Below are positions 28,781 through 37,281 of a stretch of DNA of 64,000 bases, in pieces. A model generated the notes under the pieces. That model saw only the letters and a list, made by a program, of their open reading frames with translations, did no database searches and was not told the DNA's origin. A program made the translations under genes and the position numbers. Every line of letters begins with the position of its first letter. The first letter of the stretch is position 1. The stretch is taken from assembly GCA_963699225.1 (NCBI GenBank), contig OY969423.1, forward strand, positions 1,922,001-1,986,000, in the 5' to 3' direction. This DNA comes from VRUE01 sp963699225 (lineage in GTDB: Bacteria > Actinomycetota > Thermoleophilia > Solirubrobacterales > 70-9).

Positions 28781-29554
28781 ATTAGCGTTCTACGCAACCT
28801 CGAGAGTCGGATCGAAGGCCTCGTCGAGGGGGTCTTCAGCCGCGCCTTCAGCTCCGAGGTGCAGCCAGTTGAGCTGGCCCGCAAGCTGGCCAAGGAGATG
28901 GATGCCCACAAGACCGCCGGGGTAGCGCGTGTCTACGTGCCCAACGAGTACACCGTCTACCTCTCGACCAAGGACCGGGTCAAGCTCGAAGGCTACGAGC
29001 GCTCGCTCGAGCAGGAGCTCTCCGGCTATCTGCTCGAGCATGCTCGCCGCCGCGACTACGACCTGCTCACCCGTCCCGCGGTCGAGTTCAAGACCGACGA
29101 GCGCTTGCGGCTCGGTGAGTTCGGCATCCAGACCCGCCTGGTCAAGCCGCCGGCGCACGAGGGGGAGGCGCCGCGCCAGGGGGAGGAGGGCCACACGATG
29201 GTCTACTCGGCGGTCAAAGAGCGACCGGCCGCGCCGGCGACCCCGGAGCAGCGCGCCGAAGCGATGGTCACCACCCGCGCCGTCGTCTCGCTCGACGATC
29301 GCCGTTACGTGCTCGAGGGACCGCGCGCCACGATCGGCCGTTCCAAGGGCGCCGAGTGCGTGCTCCCCGACCCCAACGTGTCCCGCCGTCACGCTGAGCT
29401 GCGCCGCTCGCCGACCGGCGACTGGACGATTGCCGACCTCGGCTCAACCAACGGCATCAAGGTGAACGGCCGGCGTGTCTCCTCCTCGCGGCTCAGCCCC
29501 GGGGACCAGGTGACGGTCGGCACCACGACCTTCCTGTTCGAGATCGAGCAGTGA
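28781..29554 (+). CDS. fhaA: FHA-domain protein with DUF3662 N-terminus (FhaA-like)
   Basis: Phosphothreonine-binding partner of Ser/Thr kinases. The N-terminal DUF3662 region reads SVLRNLESRIEGLVEGVFSR, then RVYVPNEYTVYLS. The C-terminal FHA domain has ATIGRSKGAECVLPDPNVSRRHAEL and GSTNGIKVNGR. The conserved N-terminus begins before any ATG, GTG or TTG: the upstream in-frame codons are CTG (28778) and ATT (28781), seven bases after a good AAGGAG. ATT is therefore the likeliest start. A GTG at 28859 would remove 26 conserved residues. It is the first intact gene of the fha-pstP-rodA-pbpA-pknB cluster. Confidence 0.88.
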   Translation: MSVLRNLESRIEGLVEGVFSRAFSSEVQPVELARKLAKEMDAHKTAGVARVYVPNEYTVYLSTKDRVKLEGYERSLEQELSGYLLEHARRRDYDLLTRPAVEFKTDERLRLGEFGIQTRLVKPPAHEGEAPRQGEEGHTMVYSAVKERPAAPATPEQRAEAMVTTRAVVSLDDRRYVLEGPRATIGRSKGAECVLPDPNVSRRHAELRRSPTGDWTIADLGSTNGIKVNGRRVSSSRLSPGDQVTVGTTTFLFEIEQ

Positions 29555-29588
29555 GCGAACGAAACATTGACCTGAGCGCCGCGGCCTA

Positions 29589-30062
29589 GTGGACTACGCC
29601 CCGATCTCCGTCTTCCTCAAGTTCGGCTTCCTCGCCGTTCTCTATCTCTTCCTGCTCTGGATCGCCCGCAGTGCGCTCAAGGACCTGCGCCGCACGACCT
29701 CGCCGGCGCCGGACGCGACCGGCTTCCACCAGGTCCCGGGCCTCTCCCCGCAACCGACCGCCGGTGACGCTTGGCTGATCGTCGAGCGCGGCGGCGGCCT
29801 CGACCCCGGCGAGCGCTTCGACCTGATCGGCGGCCTCTCGATCGGCCGCTCGGCCGAAGCCGATGTGCGGATCGACGACCGCTATGCCTCCGGCGTGCAC
29901 GCCAGGATCTTCACTCGCGACCGGCGCACCTACGTGGAGGACATGAACTCGACCAACGGCACTCTGCTCAACGACGCGACCCTGAACGGGGAGGCGGAGC
30001 TGATCGACGGCGACGTCGTGCGGATCGGTGACACCGAGTTCAGGTACGAGGCCTCGGGATAA
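29589..30062 (+). CDS. fhaB: Membrane-anchored FHA-domain protein (FhaB/FipA-like)
   Basis: 157 residues from GTG at 29589. One N-terminal membrane segment (FLKFGFLAVLYLFLLWIA) is followed by a linker and an FHA domain with SIGRSAEADVRIDDRYASGVHARI and MNSTNGTLLND. In mycobacteria FhaB sits in this position and binds phosphorylated division proteins. The stop codon TAA directly precedes the ATG of the phosphatase gene (TAAATG). Confidence 0.93.
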   Translation: MDYAPISVFLKFGFLAVLYLFLLWIARSALKDLRRTTSPAPDATGFHQVPGLSPQPTAGDAWLIVERGGGLDPGERFDLIGGLSIGRSAEADVRIDDRYASGVHARIFTRDRRTYVEDMNSTNGTLLNDATLNGEAELIDGDVVRIGDTEFRYEASG

Positions 30063-31241
30063 ATGCTGCGGATCGACGACCAGGCCTATCGCACCGACAC
30101 GGGGCGCCAGCGCAACGCCAACGAGGACTCCTTCTTCGTGCGGGCGCCGATCTTCGTCGTCGCCGATGGCATGGGTGGCGCTCAGGCCGGGGAGGTCGCC
30201 TCGAAAGCCGCGGCCGATGCCTTCGACGTCGACCTGCCCGAGGGCCCGCCCGAGCAGGTCCTGCGCGAGACGATCCTCGCCGCCAACCGCAAGATCCACG
30301 AGCTCGCGCGGGCCGACCCCTCGCGGGCTGGCATGGGCACGACCCTGACCGCCGCAATCGTCGATGCGGTTGGGGAAGAGGTGGCGATCGGCCACGTCGG
30401 CGACAGCCGCGCCTACCGGCTGCGGGGCGGCAAGCTCGAGCAGCTGACCCGGGACCACTCGCTGGTCGAGGAGATGCGACGCAAGGGCCAGATCACCGAC
30501 GCTCAGGCCGAGGACCACCCGCAGCGCTCGATCATCACTCGCGCCCTTGGGCCCGAGGCCGAGGTCGAACCGGACCTGCAGACCGTGCCCGCCGTCGCGG
30601 GCGACGTCTTCCTGATCTGCTCCGACGGGCTGACGACGATGCTGGGCGAGGAGCAGATCGCCAAGTTGCTCGCCGGCGCCAGCTCGATGGGCGCCGCGGT
30701 GCGGGCCCTGGTCGACGAAGCCAACCGGGCCGGCGGCCGCGACAACATCACCGCCCTCGCTTTCCGCCTCGAAGACGCCGCTGCGCCGCAGCAGAGCCAC
30801 GAGGACGCGACGTTGATCGGCAGCACGGCCGCGGAGGCGGGGCTGACGACAACCGAGGTGCGCCGCCGCGCCGCCGCCGAGGCAGCCCGCGACCGCCGCG
30901 ACCAGCTCGCCGCCAAGCAACCACGCCGCGGCCTGCGCCGGGTGCTCAAGGTGCTCGCGGTCCTTGTCGTGCTCGGAGCCCTCGCCTTCGGCGCCTGGTA
31001 CGGCAACCGCCAGGTCTGGTTCCTCGGCACCGACGACAGCGGCCGGGTCGCCCTCTATCGCGGCATGCCCTACGAACTTCCCTTCGGGATCGAGCTCTAC
31101 GAGGAGCGCTACGCCAGCCCGATCCAGACTTCCTCTTTGCCGCCGCGCCGCCAGGACGCGGTCACGGGCCATGACTTGCGCTCGCGCGGCGACGCGGTCT
31201 CGCTGGTCGAAGACATCGAAGAATCCCAGGGAGTTAAGTGA
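30063..31241 (+). CDS. pstP: PP2C-family Ser/Thr phosphatase PstP
   Basis: Removes phosphate from targets of the neighbouring kinases; 392 residues. The PP2C domain covers about 1-240: RNANEDSFFV, VVADGMGGAQAGEVAS, GMGTTLTAAI, GHVGDSRAYRLR, LICSDGLTTML and GGRDNITAL carry the metal aspartates. A linker follows, then one membrane segment (VLKVLAVLVVLGALAFGAWYG) and a short extracytoplasmic tail. The 3' end overlaps the rodA/ftsW start by four bases. Confidence 0.95.
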   Translation: MLRIDDQAYRTDTGRQRNANEDSFFVRAPIFVVADGMGGAQAGEVASKAAADAFDVDLPEGPPEQVLRETILAANRKIHELARADPSRAGMGTTLTAAIVDAVGEEVAIGHVGDSRAYRLRGGKLEQLTRDHSLVEEMRRKGQITDAQAEDHPQRSIITRALGPEAEVEPDLQTVPAVAGDVFLICSDGLTTMLGEEQIAKLLAGASSMGAAVRALVDEANRAGGRDNITALAFRLEDAAAPQQSHEDATLIGSTAAEAGLTTTEVRRRAAAEAARDRRDQLAAKQPRRGLRRVLKVLAVLVVLGALAFGAWYGNRQVWFLGTDDSGRVALYRGMPYELPFGIELYEERYASPIQTSSLPPRRQDAVTGHDLRSRGDAVSLVEDIEESQGVK

Positions 31242-32533
31242 GCGCTCGCAACCGGGAGCTGATGGCTCTGGTCCCGGTCGCCCTCCTCCTCACCGCCGGC
31301 TTCGCCGCGGTCTTCGCCCAGGAGAACGCGCAGCTCGACAACCTCAGCCTCACCTACGGCGCCTACTTCTTTGCCGTCTGCCTCGCCACCCACTTCTACC
31401 TGCGCGTGCGGCTGCCCAGCGCCGACCCCTACCTCTTCCCGCTGGCGGCGTTGCTGATGGCCTTCGGCCTGGTCATGGTCTACCGGATCGACTCCGGGTT
31501 GGCCCGCGACCAGGCCAACTGGTTCGTCCTCGGCCTAGTGCTCTTCGCCGCGACGATCCACTTCCTGCGCGACTACGACGTGCTCGAGCGCTATCGCTAC
31601 ACGATCGCGGGAGTAGGACTGCTGTTGCTGCTGGCGCCGCGCCTGCCGGGAATCGGCCAGCAGGTCAACGGCGCCTACCTCGGGGTCAAGCTCGGGCCGC
31701 TCGCCTTCCAGCCGGCCGAGTTCTCGAAGATCTGCCTGGTCGTTTTCCTCGCCTCCTACCTGCGCGAGCATCGCGAGGTGCTGATCGTCGGTGCCCGGCG
31801 CGTACTTGGGGTGACCCTGCCGCCGCTCAAGCACTTCGGCCCGATGCTGGTCGTCTGGGGCGCCTCGATGTTCATGCTCGTCTTCATCCGCGACCTCGGT
31901 AGCTCGCTGATGTTCTTCGCCGCCTTCCTCGCCCTGCTCTACGTCGCCACCGGCCGCTTTTCCTTCGTTGTGATCGGCATGGCGATGTTCCTCGTCGGCG
32001 CCTGGTTCTTTGCCGCCACCGTGCCGCATGTGCACGACCGGGTCGAGGTCTGGCTCAATCCCTATCCGCACGCGCGCGGGAGCGGCTACCAGATCCTGCA
32101 ATCGATCTTCGCCCAAGCCGACGGGGGGCTCTTCGGCAAAGGCTTCGGCCAGTCGCTGATCACGATCCCCGGCACCGATAACGCGCTGCTGCCGGCGGCC
32201 CAGACCGACACGATTTACTCGCTGATCGTCGACGAGCTCGGCCTCTTTGGCGCCTGCGCGGTGATCCTCACTTACCTGTTGATCGCGGCGCGCGGCTTCA
32301 AGATCGCCCTGCTCTCCGCCGACGGTTTCTCAAAGCTGCTCGCCACTGGGCTCACCGCCGTCTTCGCGATTCAGGCCTTCGTCATCATCGGCGGCGTCAC
32401 CCGGGTCATTCCGCTGACCGGCGTCACCCTGCCTTTCATCAGCTACGGCGGTAGCTCAATCGTCGCCAACTTCGTCCTTCTGGCTCTGCTGCTACTGGTG
32501 TCTGATCGAGCGCGACGGGAGGCAGAGGCTTGA
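31238..32533 (+). CDS. SEDS peptidoglycan polymerase (FtsW/RodA family)
   Basis: 431 residues, about ten to twelve membrane segments. SEDS blocks seen: QPAEFSKICLVVFLASYL, RDLGSSLMFFAAFLALLYVATG, GSGYQILQSIFAQADGGLFGKGFGQ, DTIYSLIVDELGLFGACAVIL and the C-terminal PLTGVTLPFISYGGSSIVANF. In this gene order it is the RodA-type partner of PbpA for elongation rather than the division FtsW. Start GTG overlaps pstP, and its end overlaps the pbpA start (TTGA). Confidence 0.93.
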   Translation: MSARNRELMALVPVALLLTAGFAAVFAQENAQLDNLSLTYGAYFFAVCLATHFYLRVRLPSADPYLFPLAALLMAFGLVMVYRIDSGLARDQANWFVLGLVLFAATIHFLRDYDVLERYRYTIAGVGLLLLLAPRLPGIGQQVNGAYLGVKLGPLAFQPAEFSKICLVVFLASYLREHREVLIVGARRVLGVTLPPLKHFGPMLVVWGASMFMLVFIRDLGSSLMFFAAFLALLYVATGRFSFVVIGMAMFLVGAWFFAATVPHVHDRVEVWLNPYPHARGSGYQILQSIFAQADGGLFGKGFGQSLITIPGTDNALLPAAQTDTIYSLIVDELGLFGACAVILTYLLIAARGFKIALLSADGFSKLLATGLTAVFAIQAFVIIGGVTRVIPLTGVTLPFISYGGSSIVANFVLLALLLLVSDRARREAEA

Positions 32534-33990
32534 ACCGCCAGATCGTCAAGCTCTTCGGCCTCGTCGTCGTCCTCTTTGCCGTGCTGATCGGCTTCACCTC
32601 ATATTGGTCGGTGTTTGACGCCAAGGCGCTGCGCGAAAAGACCGCCAACAAGCGCCCGCTGCTCGAGCAGCAGCAGATCCAGCGCGGCCGCATCCTCGCC
32701 GCCGACGGCACCGTGATCGCCCGTTCGGTCGCCAAGGGCCACGGCTCCGGCAAGCGCTACGTGCGGCGCTACCCAGAAGGCCGGCTCTACGGCCACCCGG
32801 TCGGCTACAGCTTCGTCCAGTTCGGCGACAGTGAGTTCGAGCGCTTCCACAACGACGAACTGGTCGGCAACGAATCCGAATTCAGTTCAATTCTCGACCA
32901 GCTGCGCGGCCGCAATCAGCAAGGCAACGACATCGTCACCAACCTCGACCCTGCGGCCCAGGCGGCCGCGCTGGCCGATCTCGAAGCCGCTGGCTATGGC
33001 GCCGTGGTGGCGATCGAGCCAAAGAGCGGCCGGGTAATGGCGATGGCCTCCAACCCACCGTATGACCCCAACCGCGTGCCCTACGAATTCTCGAAGCTGA
33101 GCACGAATGAAATCGAAACGCCGCTTCTCAATCGCGCCACCCAGGGCCAGTACCCGCCCGGCTCGACCTTCAAGGTGGTGACCGCGGCAGCCGGCCTGGA
33201 AAGCGGCACGATTACCCCGGAAACGCCGATCGACGCGCCGGGGAGCCTCGAAGTCGAAGGGACGCCGCTGGAAAACGACTTTGGCGAGAGCTTTCCCGGG
33301 GCGACCCTCGACACCGCCCTGACCAACTCGGTCAACACCTGGTTTGGCCAGCTCGGCCAGCAACTGGGCGAGGACACACTGTTCGAATACATGGAAAAGT
33401 TCGGCTTCAACTCGACGCCCGCGATCGACCTCCCTTCCAGCGAGGTCTACAAGAGCGGCGTCTTCAACGAAGAAGGCGAACTGCTGAACGCCAACGACCC
33501 CGTTGACCTGGCCCGCGTGGCGATCGGTCAGGAGCGGCTGGCAGTGACGCCGCTGCAGATGGCAGAGGTTGCGGCCGCCGTCGCCAACAAGGGCAAGCTG
33601 ATGAAGCCGCAGATCTGGAGCCGGGTGGTCGATCCTGACGGGCGAGTAACAAAAAAACTCGAACCCTCCCAGTACAGTCAGCCGATCAGCGCCAAGACCG
33701 CCGAAGAGCTGACCACCGCGATGGAAGGCGTGGTAAGTGAAGGCACCGGTACCAACGCGGCGATCCCGGGTGTTCCAGTGGCCGGCAAGACCGGCACAGC
33801 GGAAACTCCCGGCAACGAAGCCTGCGGCGGCGGCGAAGAAGAGAACCAGGCCTGGTTCATAGGCTTCGCCCCGGCCAACGAACCCAAGATCGCGATTGCG
33901 GCGACGGTGGAGTGCACGGAAGAATTCGGCAACGACGTTGCCGCCCCAATTTTCCGCGATGTCGCGGAAACGATCCTGAACGGTGAATAG
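32530..33990 (+). CDS. pbpA: Class B penicillin-binding protein (PbpA-like transpeptidase)
   Basis: Monofunctional DD-transpeptidase working with the SEDS polymerase; 486 residues from TTG at 32530. One N-terminal membrane anchor, then a dimerisation region with IQRGRILAADGTVIA. The transpeptidase domain has PPGSTFKVVTAAAGLE (SxxK serine), TNSVNTWFG (SxN) and AGKTGTAE (KTG). DPVDLARVAIGQERLAVTPLQMA is a typical class B block. The gene shifts toward GAA glutamate codons after the membrane anchor. Confidence 0.95.
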   Translation: MNRQIVKLFGLVVVLFAVLIGFTSYWSVFDAKALREKTANKRPLLEQQQIQRGRILAADGTVIARSVAKGHGSGKRYVRRYPEGRLYGHPVGYSFVQFGDSEFERFHNDELVGNESEFSSILDQLRGRNQQGNDIVTNLDPAAQAAALADLEAAGYGAVVAIEPKSGRVMAMASNPPYDPNRVPYEFSKLSTNEIETPLLNRATQGQYPPGSTFKVVTAAAGLESGTITPETPIDAPGSLEVEGTPLENDFGESFPGATLDTALTNSVNTWFGQLGQQLGEDTLFEYMEKFGFNSTPAIDLPSSEVYKSGVFNEEGELLNANDPVDLARVAIGQERLAVTPLQMAEVAAAVANKGKLMKPQIWSRVVDPDGRVTKKLEPSQYSQPISAKTAEELTTAMEGVVSEGTGTNAAIPGVPVAGKTGTAETPGNEACGGGEEENQAWFIGFAPANEPKIAIAATVECTEEFGNDVAAPIFRDVAETILNGE

Positions 33991-34016
33991 GCGAATGAAG
34001 ATGAAAGGCGTGAGGC

Positions 34017-35897
34017 GTGGCTGAGGTGACAAAGGGGTCGGTGGTCGACGGCCGTTACACGGTTCTGGAGCGCATCGGCTCGGGTGGCATGGCCGACGTC
34101 TGGCTCGCCGACGACAGTCACCTGCAGCGTCGGGTGGCGCTCAAGGTCCTGCACGCCCGTTTCGCCCAGGACAAAGAGTTCGTCGAGCGCTTCCGCCGCG
34201 AGGCCGAGGCCGCCGCGGGTCTTCAGCACCCCAACATCGTCGCCGTCTTCGATCGCGGCGAGTTCGAAGGCACCTACTACATCGCGATGCAGTACCTGGA
34301 GGGGCGCACGCTGAAGCAGGTGATCGACGCCGGCCTCACCCCTGAGCAGGCCGCCGGGCTGATCCGCCAGGTGCTCGAGGGCGCGCGCTTCGCTCACCGT
34401 CACGGCGTCGTTCACCGTGACCTGAAGCCGCAGAACGTGATCGTCGACGCCGAGGGCAAGGCGACCGTGACCGACTTCGGCATCGCCCAGGCCGGCGTCT
34501 CGGAGATCACCCAGGCGGGCTCGGTGCTGGGCACGCCCCACTACCTCTCGCCCGAGCAGGCCCAGGGCTTTGAGGTCACCGCCGTCTCCGACCTCTACTC
34601 GATCGGGGTGATGCTCTACGAGGCGCTGACCAGGCGTGTTCCGTTCGAGGCCGACACCGCCGTGGCGATCGCGATGAAACAGGTCTCCCAGGCGCCGCAA
34701 CGGCCGAGCTCGATCAATCCCCAGGTCTCACCGGCGCTCGACGCGGTGGTTATGCGCGCCCTGGAGAAGGAGCCGGGCCAGCGCTTCCAGAGCGCCGACG
34801 CTTTCATCGCCGCGATCGACGCGGCCCTCAAGGACCCGGGCGGGGGCGCGGAAAACACCGCCGCCTTCGCGCCGCTGCCGCCGATCGTCGCGGTCCCGGA
34901 GGAGCCGGTTGCCGAGGGCGTCGATCCGGACGAGGGCAAGCGCAGTCGCATCTGGATCCTGGTTGCGATAGCGGTGCTGATCGGTCTCCTGGTCGGCTTC
35001 GCCCTGACCCGCGACACGACGACCGAGGTCCCCAACGTCACCGGCAATCAGCTCAACGTGGCGATCGCGCTGCTGCAGCAGGACGGCTTCAGCGTCGGCG
35101 ACGTCAAGCGGGTCGAGCGCGAAGCGCCGGCCAACGAAGTGCTCGAGCAGGACCCCGCTGCCGCGCCACCGGCCGATCAAGCCTCCGAAGACTGCAGCTT
35201 CCTCACCTTCTTCTGCTCGAAGCCAAAGGTGACGCTGACCGTCAGCTCCGGACCCGGCAGCGCCAAGGTGCCCTCGACCGCCGGCTCGGCCAGCACGGCC
35301 GCCGAAGAAAAACTCGAAGGCGCCGGCTTCAAAGCCAAGTCCGAATCGGTGCATTCCAAGGACGTGGAAGAAGGGCTGGTGCTCAAGTCCGAACCCTCCG
35401 GTGGCGAGACCGCGACCAAGGGGAGCACGGTAGTGCTCAAGGTCTCCAGCGGCCCGAAGCTCGCCAAGGTGCCGGTCGTGGTCGGCTCACAGCGCTCGCT
35501 GGCGGTGCAGCAGATCCGCGGCCGCGGCTTCGTCCCCTCGGTCGAAGAAGTGGAAAGCAAGCAGCCCGAAGGTCAGGTGATCCGCCAGGCGCCGAGCGCC
35601 GGTTCGCAGCTGCCGCCGGGCTCGACGGTCTCGATCACGGTCTCCAAGGGTGAAGAAAAAGCGACGGCGCCCAACCTGATCGGCAAGGAACGCGCCGAAG
35701 CGGTGGAAATGGTTCGCGAAGCCGGCCTCAAGCCGGTCGTGCAGGAACAGGAAACCGAAGTCCCCTCGCAGGTCGGCCGTGTCATCGACCAGTTCCCACC
35801 GCCGAGCTCAGAAGTGAAACCTGGCAGTACGGTGACGCTGGTCGTCGGCAAGGCATCCGCCGGCGCCGCCGAAACGGAAGCCGAAGAAACGGAATGA
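34017..35897 (+). CDS. pknB: Ser/Thr protein kinase PknB with PASTA repeats
   Basis: Membrane kinase that senses muropeptides/lipid II and controls cell-wall growth; 626 residues from GTG at 34017. The kinase domain spans about 1-275: RIGSGGMADVWLA, the VALKVL lysine, HRDLKPQNVIV, DFGIAQ and LGTPHYLSPEQ. The membrane segment is IWILVAIAVLIGLLVGFAL near residue 308. Four PASTA repeats follow, to near 610. The first repeat carries an insertion with two cysteines eight positions apart (EDCSFLTFFCSKP). Codon use changes from GAG to GAA for glutamate in the PASTA part. The 3' end overlaps ddl. Confidence 0.96.
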   Translation: MAEVTKGSVVDGRYTVLERIGSGGMADVWLADDSHLQRRVALKVLHARFAQDKEFVERFRREAEAAAGLQHPNIVAVFDRGEFEGTYYIAMQYLEGRTLKQVIDAGLTPEQAAGLIRQVLEGARFAHRHGVVHRDLKPQNVIVDAEGKATVTDFGIAQAGVSEITQAGSVLGTPHYLSPEQAQGFEVTAVSDLYSIGVMLYEALTRRVPFEADTAVAIAMKQVSQAPQRPSSINPQVSPALDAVVMRALEKEPGQRFQSADAFIAAIDAALKDPGGGAENTAAFAPLPPIVAVPEEPVAEGVDPDEGKRSRIWILVAIAVLIGLLVGFALTRDTTTEVPNVTGNQLNVAIALLQQDGFSVGDVKRVEREAPANEVLEQDPAAAPPADQASEDCSFLTFFCSKPKVTLTVSSGPGSAKVPSTAGSASTAAEEKLEGAGFKAKSESVHSKDVEEGLVLKSEPSGGETATKGSTVVLKVSSGPKLAKVPVVVGSQRSLAVQQIRGRGFVPSVEEVESKQPEGQVIRQAPSAGSQLPPGSTVSITVSKGEEKATAPNLIGKERAEAVEMVREAGLKPVVQEQETEVPSQVGRVIDQFPPPSSEVKPGSTVTLVVGKASAGAAETEAEETE

Positions 35898-36862
35898 GGG
35901 TCGCCGTACTCAGCGGCGGCCGCTCGTCCGAGCACGACGTTTCGCTGCGCTCGGGGAAAGCGGTTGCGCGCGGCCTGGAGGAGGCGGGTCACGAACCACT
36001 GCGGGTAACTATCTCCCGGGAGGGTGCCTGGACCTACGAGAGCGCCGGTTTGGAGCTGGTTCCCGGCCAGGGCTTGCTCGACGCCGATGCCGTCTTTTCC
36101 GCCCTGCACGGCCCCTTCGGCGAGGACGGCAGCGTGCAGGGCCTGCTCGAGTGGTTGGACGTTCCCTATGTCGGCTCCGACGTGCTGTCCTCGGCGGCCT
36201 GCATGGACAAGCTGACCTTGAAGCGGCTTTTCGCCCAGGCGGGAATTCCCCAGGTCGATTTCGTCGACGCGGGGGAGCCGGGCTGGCGCGAGCGCTGCGA
36301 GCGCCTCGGCGCGCCACTCTGGGTCAAGCCGTCCCGGCTTGGCTCCAGCGTCGGCATCAGCAAGGTCGCCGGAGTGGGCGACGAGCTCGACGCCGCGGTC
36401 GAGCTCGCCCGGCGCCATGACCCCCGCGTGATTGTCGAGGCACCTGCAGCCGGCCGCGAGGTCGAGTGCTCCCTACTCGGCAACGAGCAGGTCGACGCCT
36501 CCCAGCCGGGCGAGGTCGTCGCCAATGGCGATTGGTACGACTACGAGAACAAGTACCGCGAGGGCGGCATGGAGCTGGTCGTGCCACCGCCGATCCCGGC
36601 CGAGCAGATCAACCGGGTGCGCGAGCTGGCGATCGAGGCCTTCCGCCTCGGCGGCTGCTCCGGCCTCGCCCGCTGCGACTTCTTCGTCGAGCCCGACGGC
36701 GCCGTCCTCGTCAACGAGATCAACACCATGCCCGGCTTCACCGAGACCAGCGTCTACGCCAAGCTCTGGCAGGCCTCAGGCCTCGAGTACCCGGCCCTCT
36801 GCGACCGCCTCGTCACCCTCGCGATCGAGCGCCACCAGCAAGCTCGCTCCTACGAGTTCTGA
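35894..36862 (+). CDS. ddl: D-alanine--D-alanine ligase, second copy
   Basis: 322-residue ATP-grasp ligase with GGRSSEHDVSLRSG, LHGPFGEDGSVQGLLE, VKPSRLGSSVGISK, the omega loop GDWYDYENKY with the usual tyrosine, and LVNEINTMPGFTETS. This is the more canonical of the two Ddl proteins in the window and, being coupled to pknB by an ATGA overlap, is likely the housekeeping copy feeding RodA/PbpA. A short hairpin follows the stop. Confidence 0.95.
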   Translation: MRVAVLSGGRSSEHDVSLRSGKAVARGLEEAGHEPLRVTISREGAWTYESAGLELVPGQGLLDADAVFSALHGPFGEDGSVQGLLEWLDVPYVGSDVLSSAACMDKLTLKRLFAQAGIPQVDFVDAGEPGWRERCERLGAPLWVKPSRLGSSVGISKVAGVGDELDAAVELARRHDPRVIVEAPAAGREVECSLLGNEQVDASQPGEVVANGDWYDYENKYREGGMELVVPPPIPAEQINRVRELAIEAFRLGGCSGLARCDFFVEPDGAVLVNEINTMPGFTETSVYAKLWQASGLEYPALCDRLVTLAIERHQQARSYEF

Positions 36863-36866
36863 GGCG

Positions 36867-36884
36867 CGAGAGCGGGCGCTCTCG
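36867..36884 (+). terminator. Short hairpin after the ddl stop
   Basis: CGAGAGC-ggcg-GCTCTCG begins five bases after the TGA. There is no T-run behind it, so it is a weak or Rho-assisted terminator at best. It closes the fhaA-to-ddl gene cluster. Confidence 0.45.
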
Positions 36885-36994
36885 AACCCGCGGTGAGGTC
36901 GCCAGGAGGCCAAAAGCCTGCTATTACAGGAAGTTCCGCGATAGGACAATCTTCTCGAAGCGGTTCCGCCGCCAAACCGTCTATAAGTCAATGC

Positions 36995-37120
36995 ACGGGA
37001 CGGAGTTGGTCAGCCGCTCAGGGTTCTCTCTGATGCTGGGCAACCATGTACGGGTGATCGCCTCACCCGCACATGGCGGCAACATAACTCCGTCCCGGAG
37101 TTGCGCCGCTCCGTCCCGTC
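36995..37120. repeat. Composite inverted repeat in the 419-base ddl-kinase gap
   Basis: GGGACGGAGTT at 36997-37007 is complementary to AACTCCGTCCC at 37086-37096, and ACGGGACGGAG is also complementary to CTCCGTCCCGT a few bases further on, so two alternative outer stems exist. Inside is a strong hairpin: 37044-37057 against 37063-37076 (14 bp, one mismatch). The rest of 36863-37281 is less GC-rich than its neighbours and holds no gene that I can support. Confidence 0.7.
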
Positions 37121-37281
37121 CCCGTGGGAGTTCAACGCAGAAGATGAACTCCTCAAACCTGAGCGTCGGTCCTCGCCCGGCTTTGTCCTAGCGCCTCGCT
37201 TTGATCGTTGGGTCAACGCGAAGTTGATCGTCAGCACGGTGAAGGATTTCAGCGATATCGGACGGAACCACTCAGCCGTTG

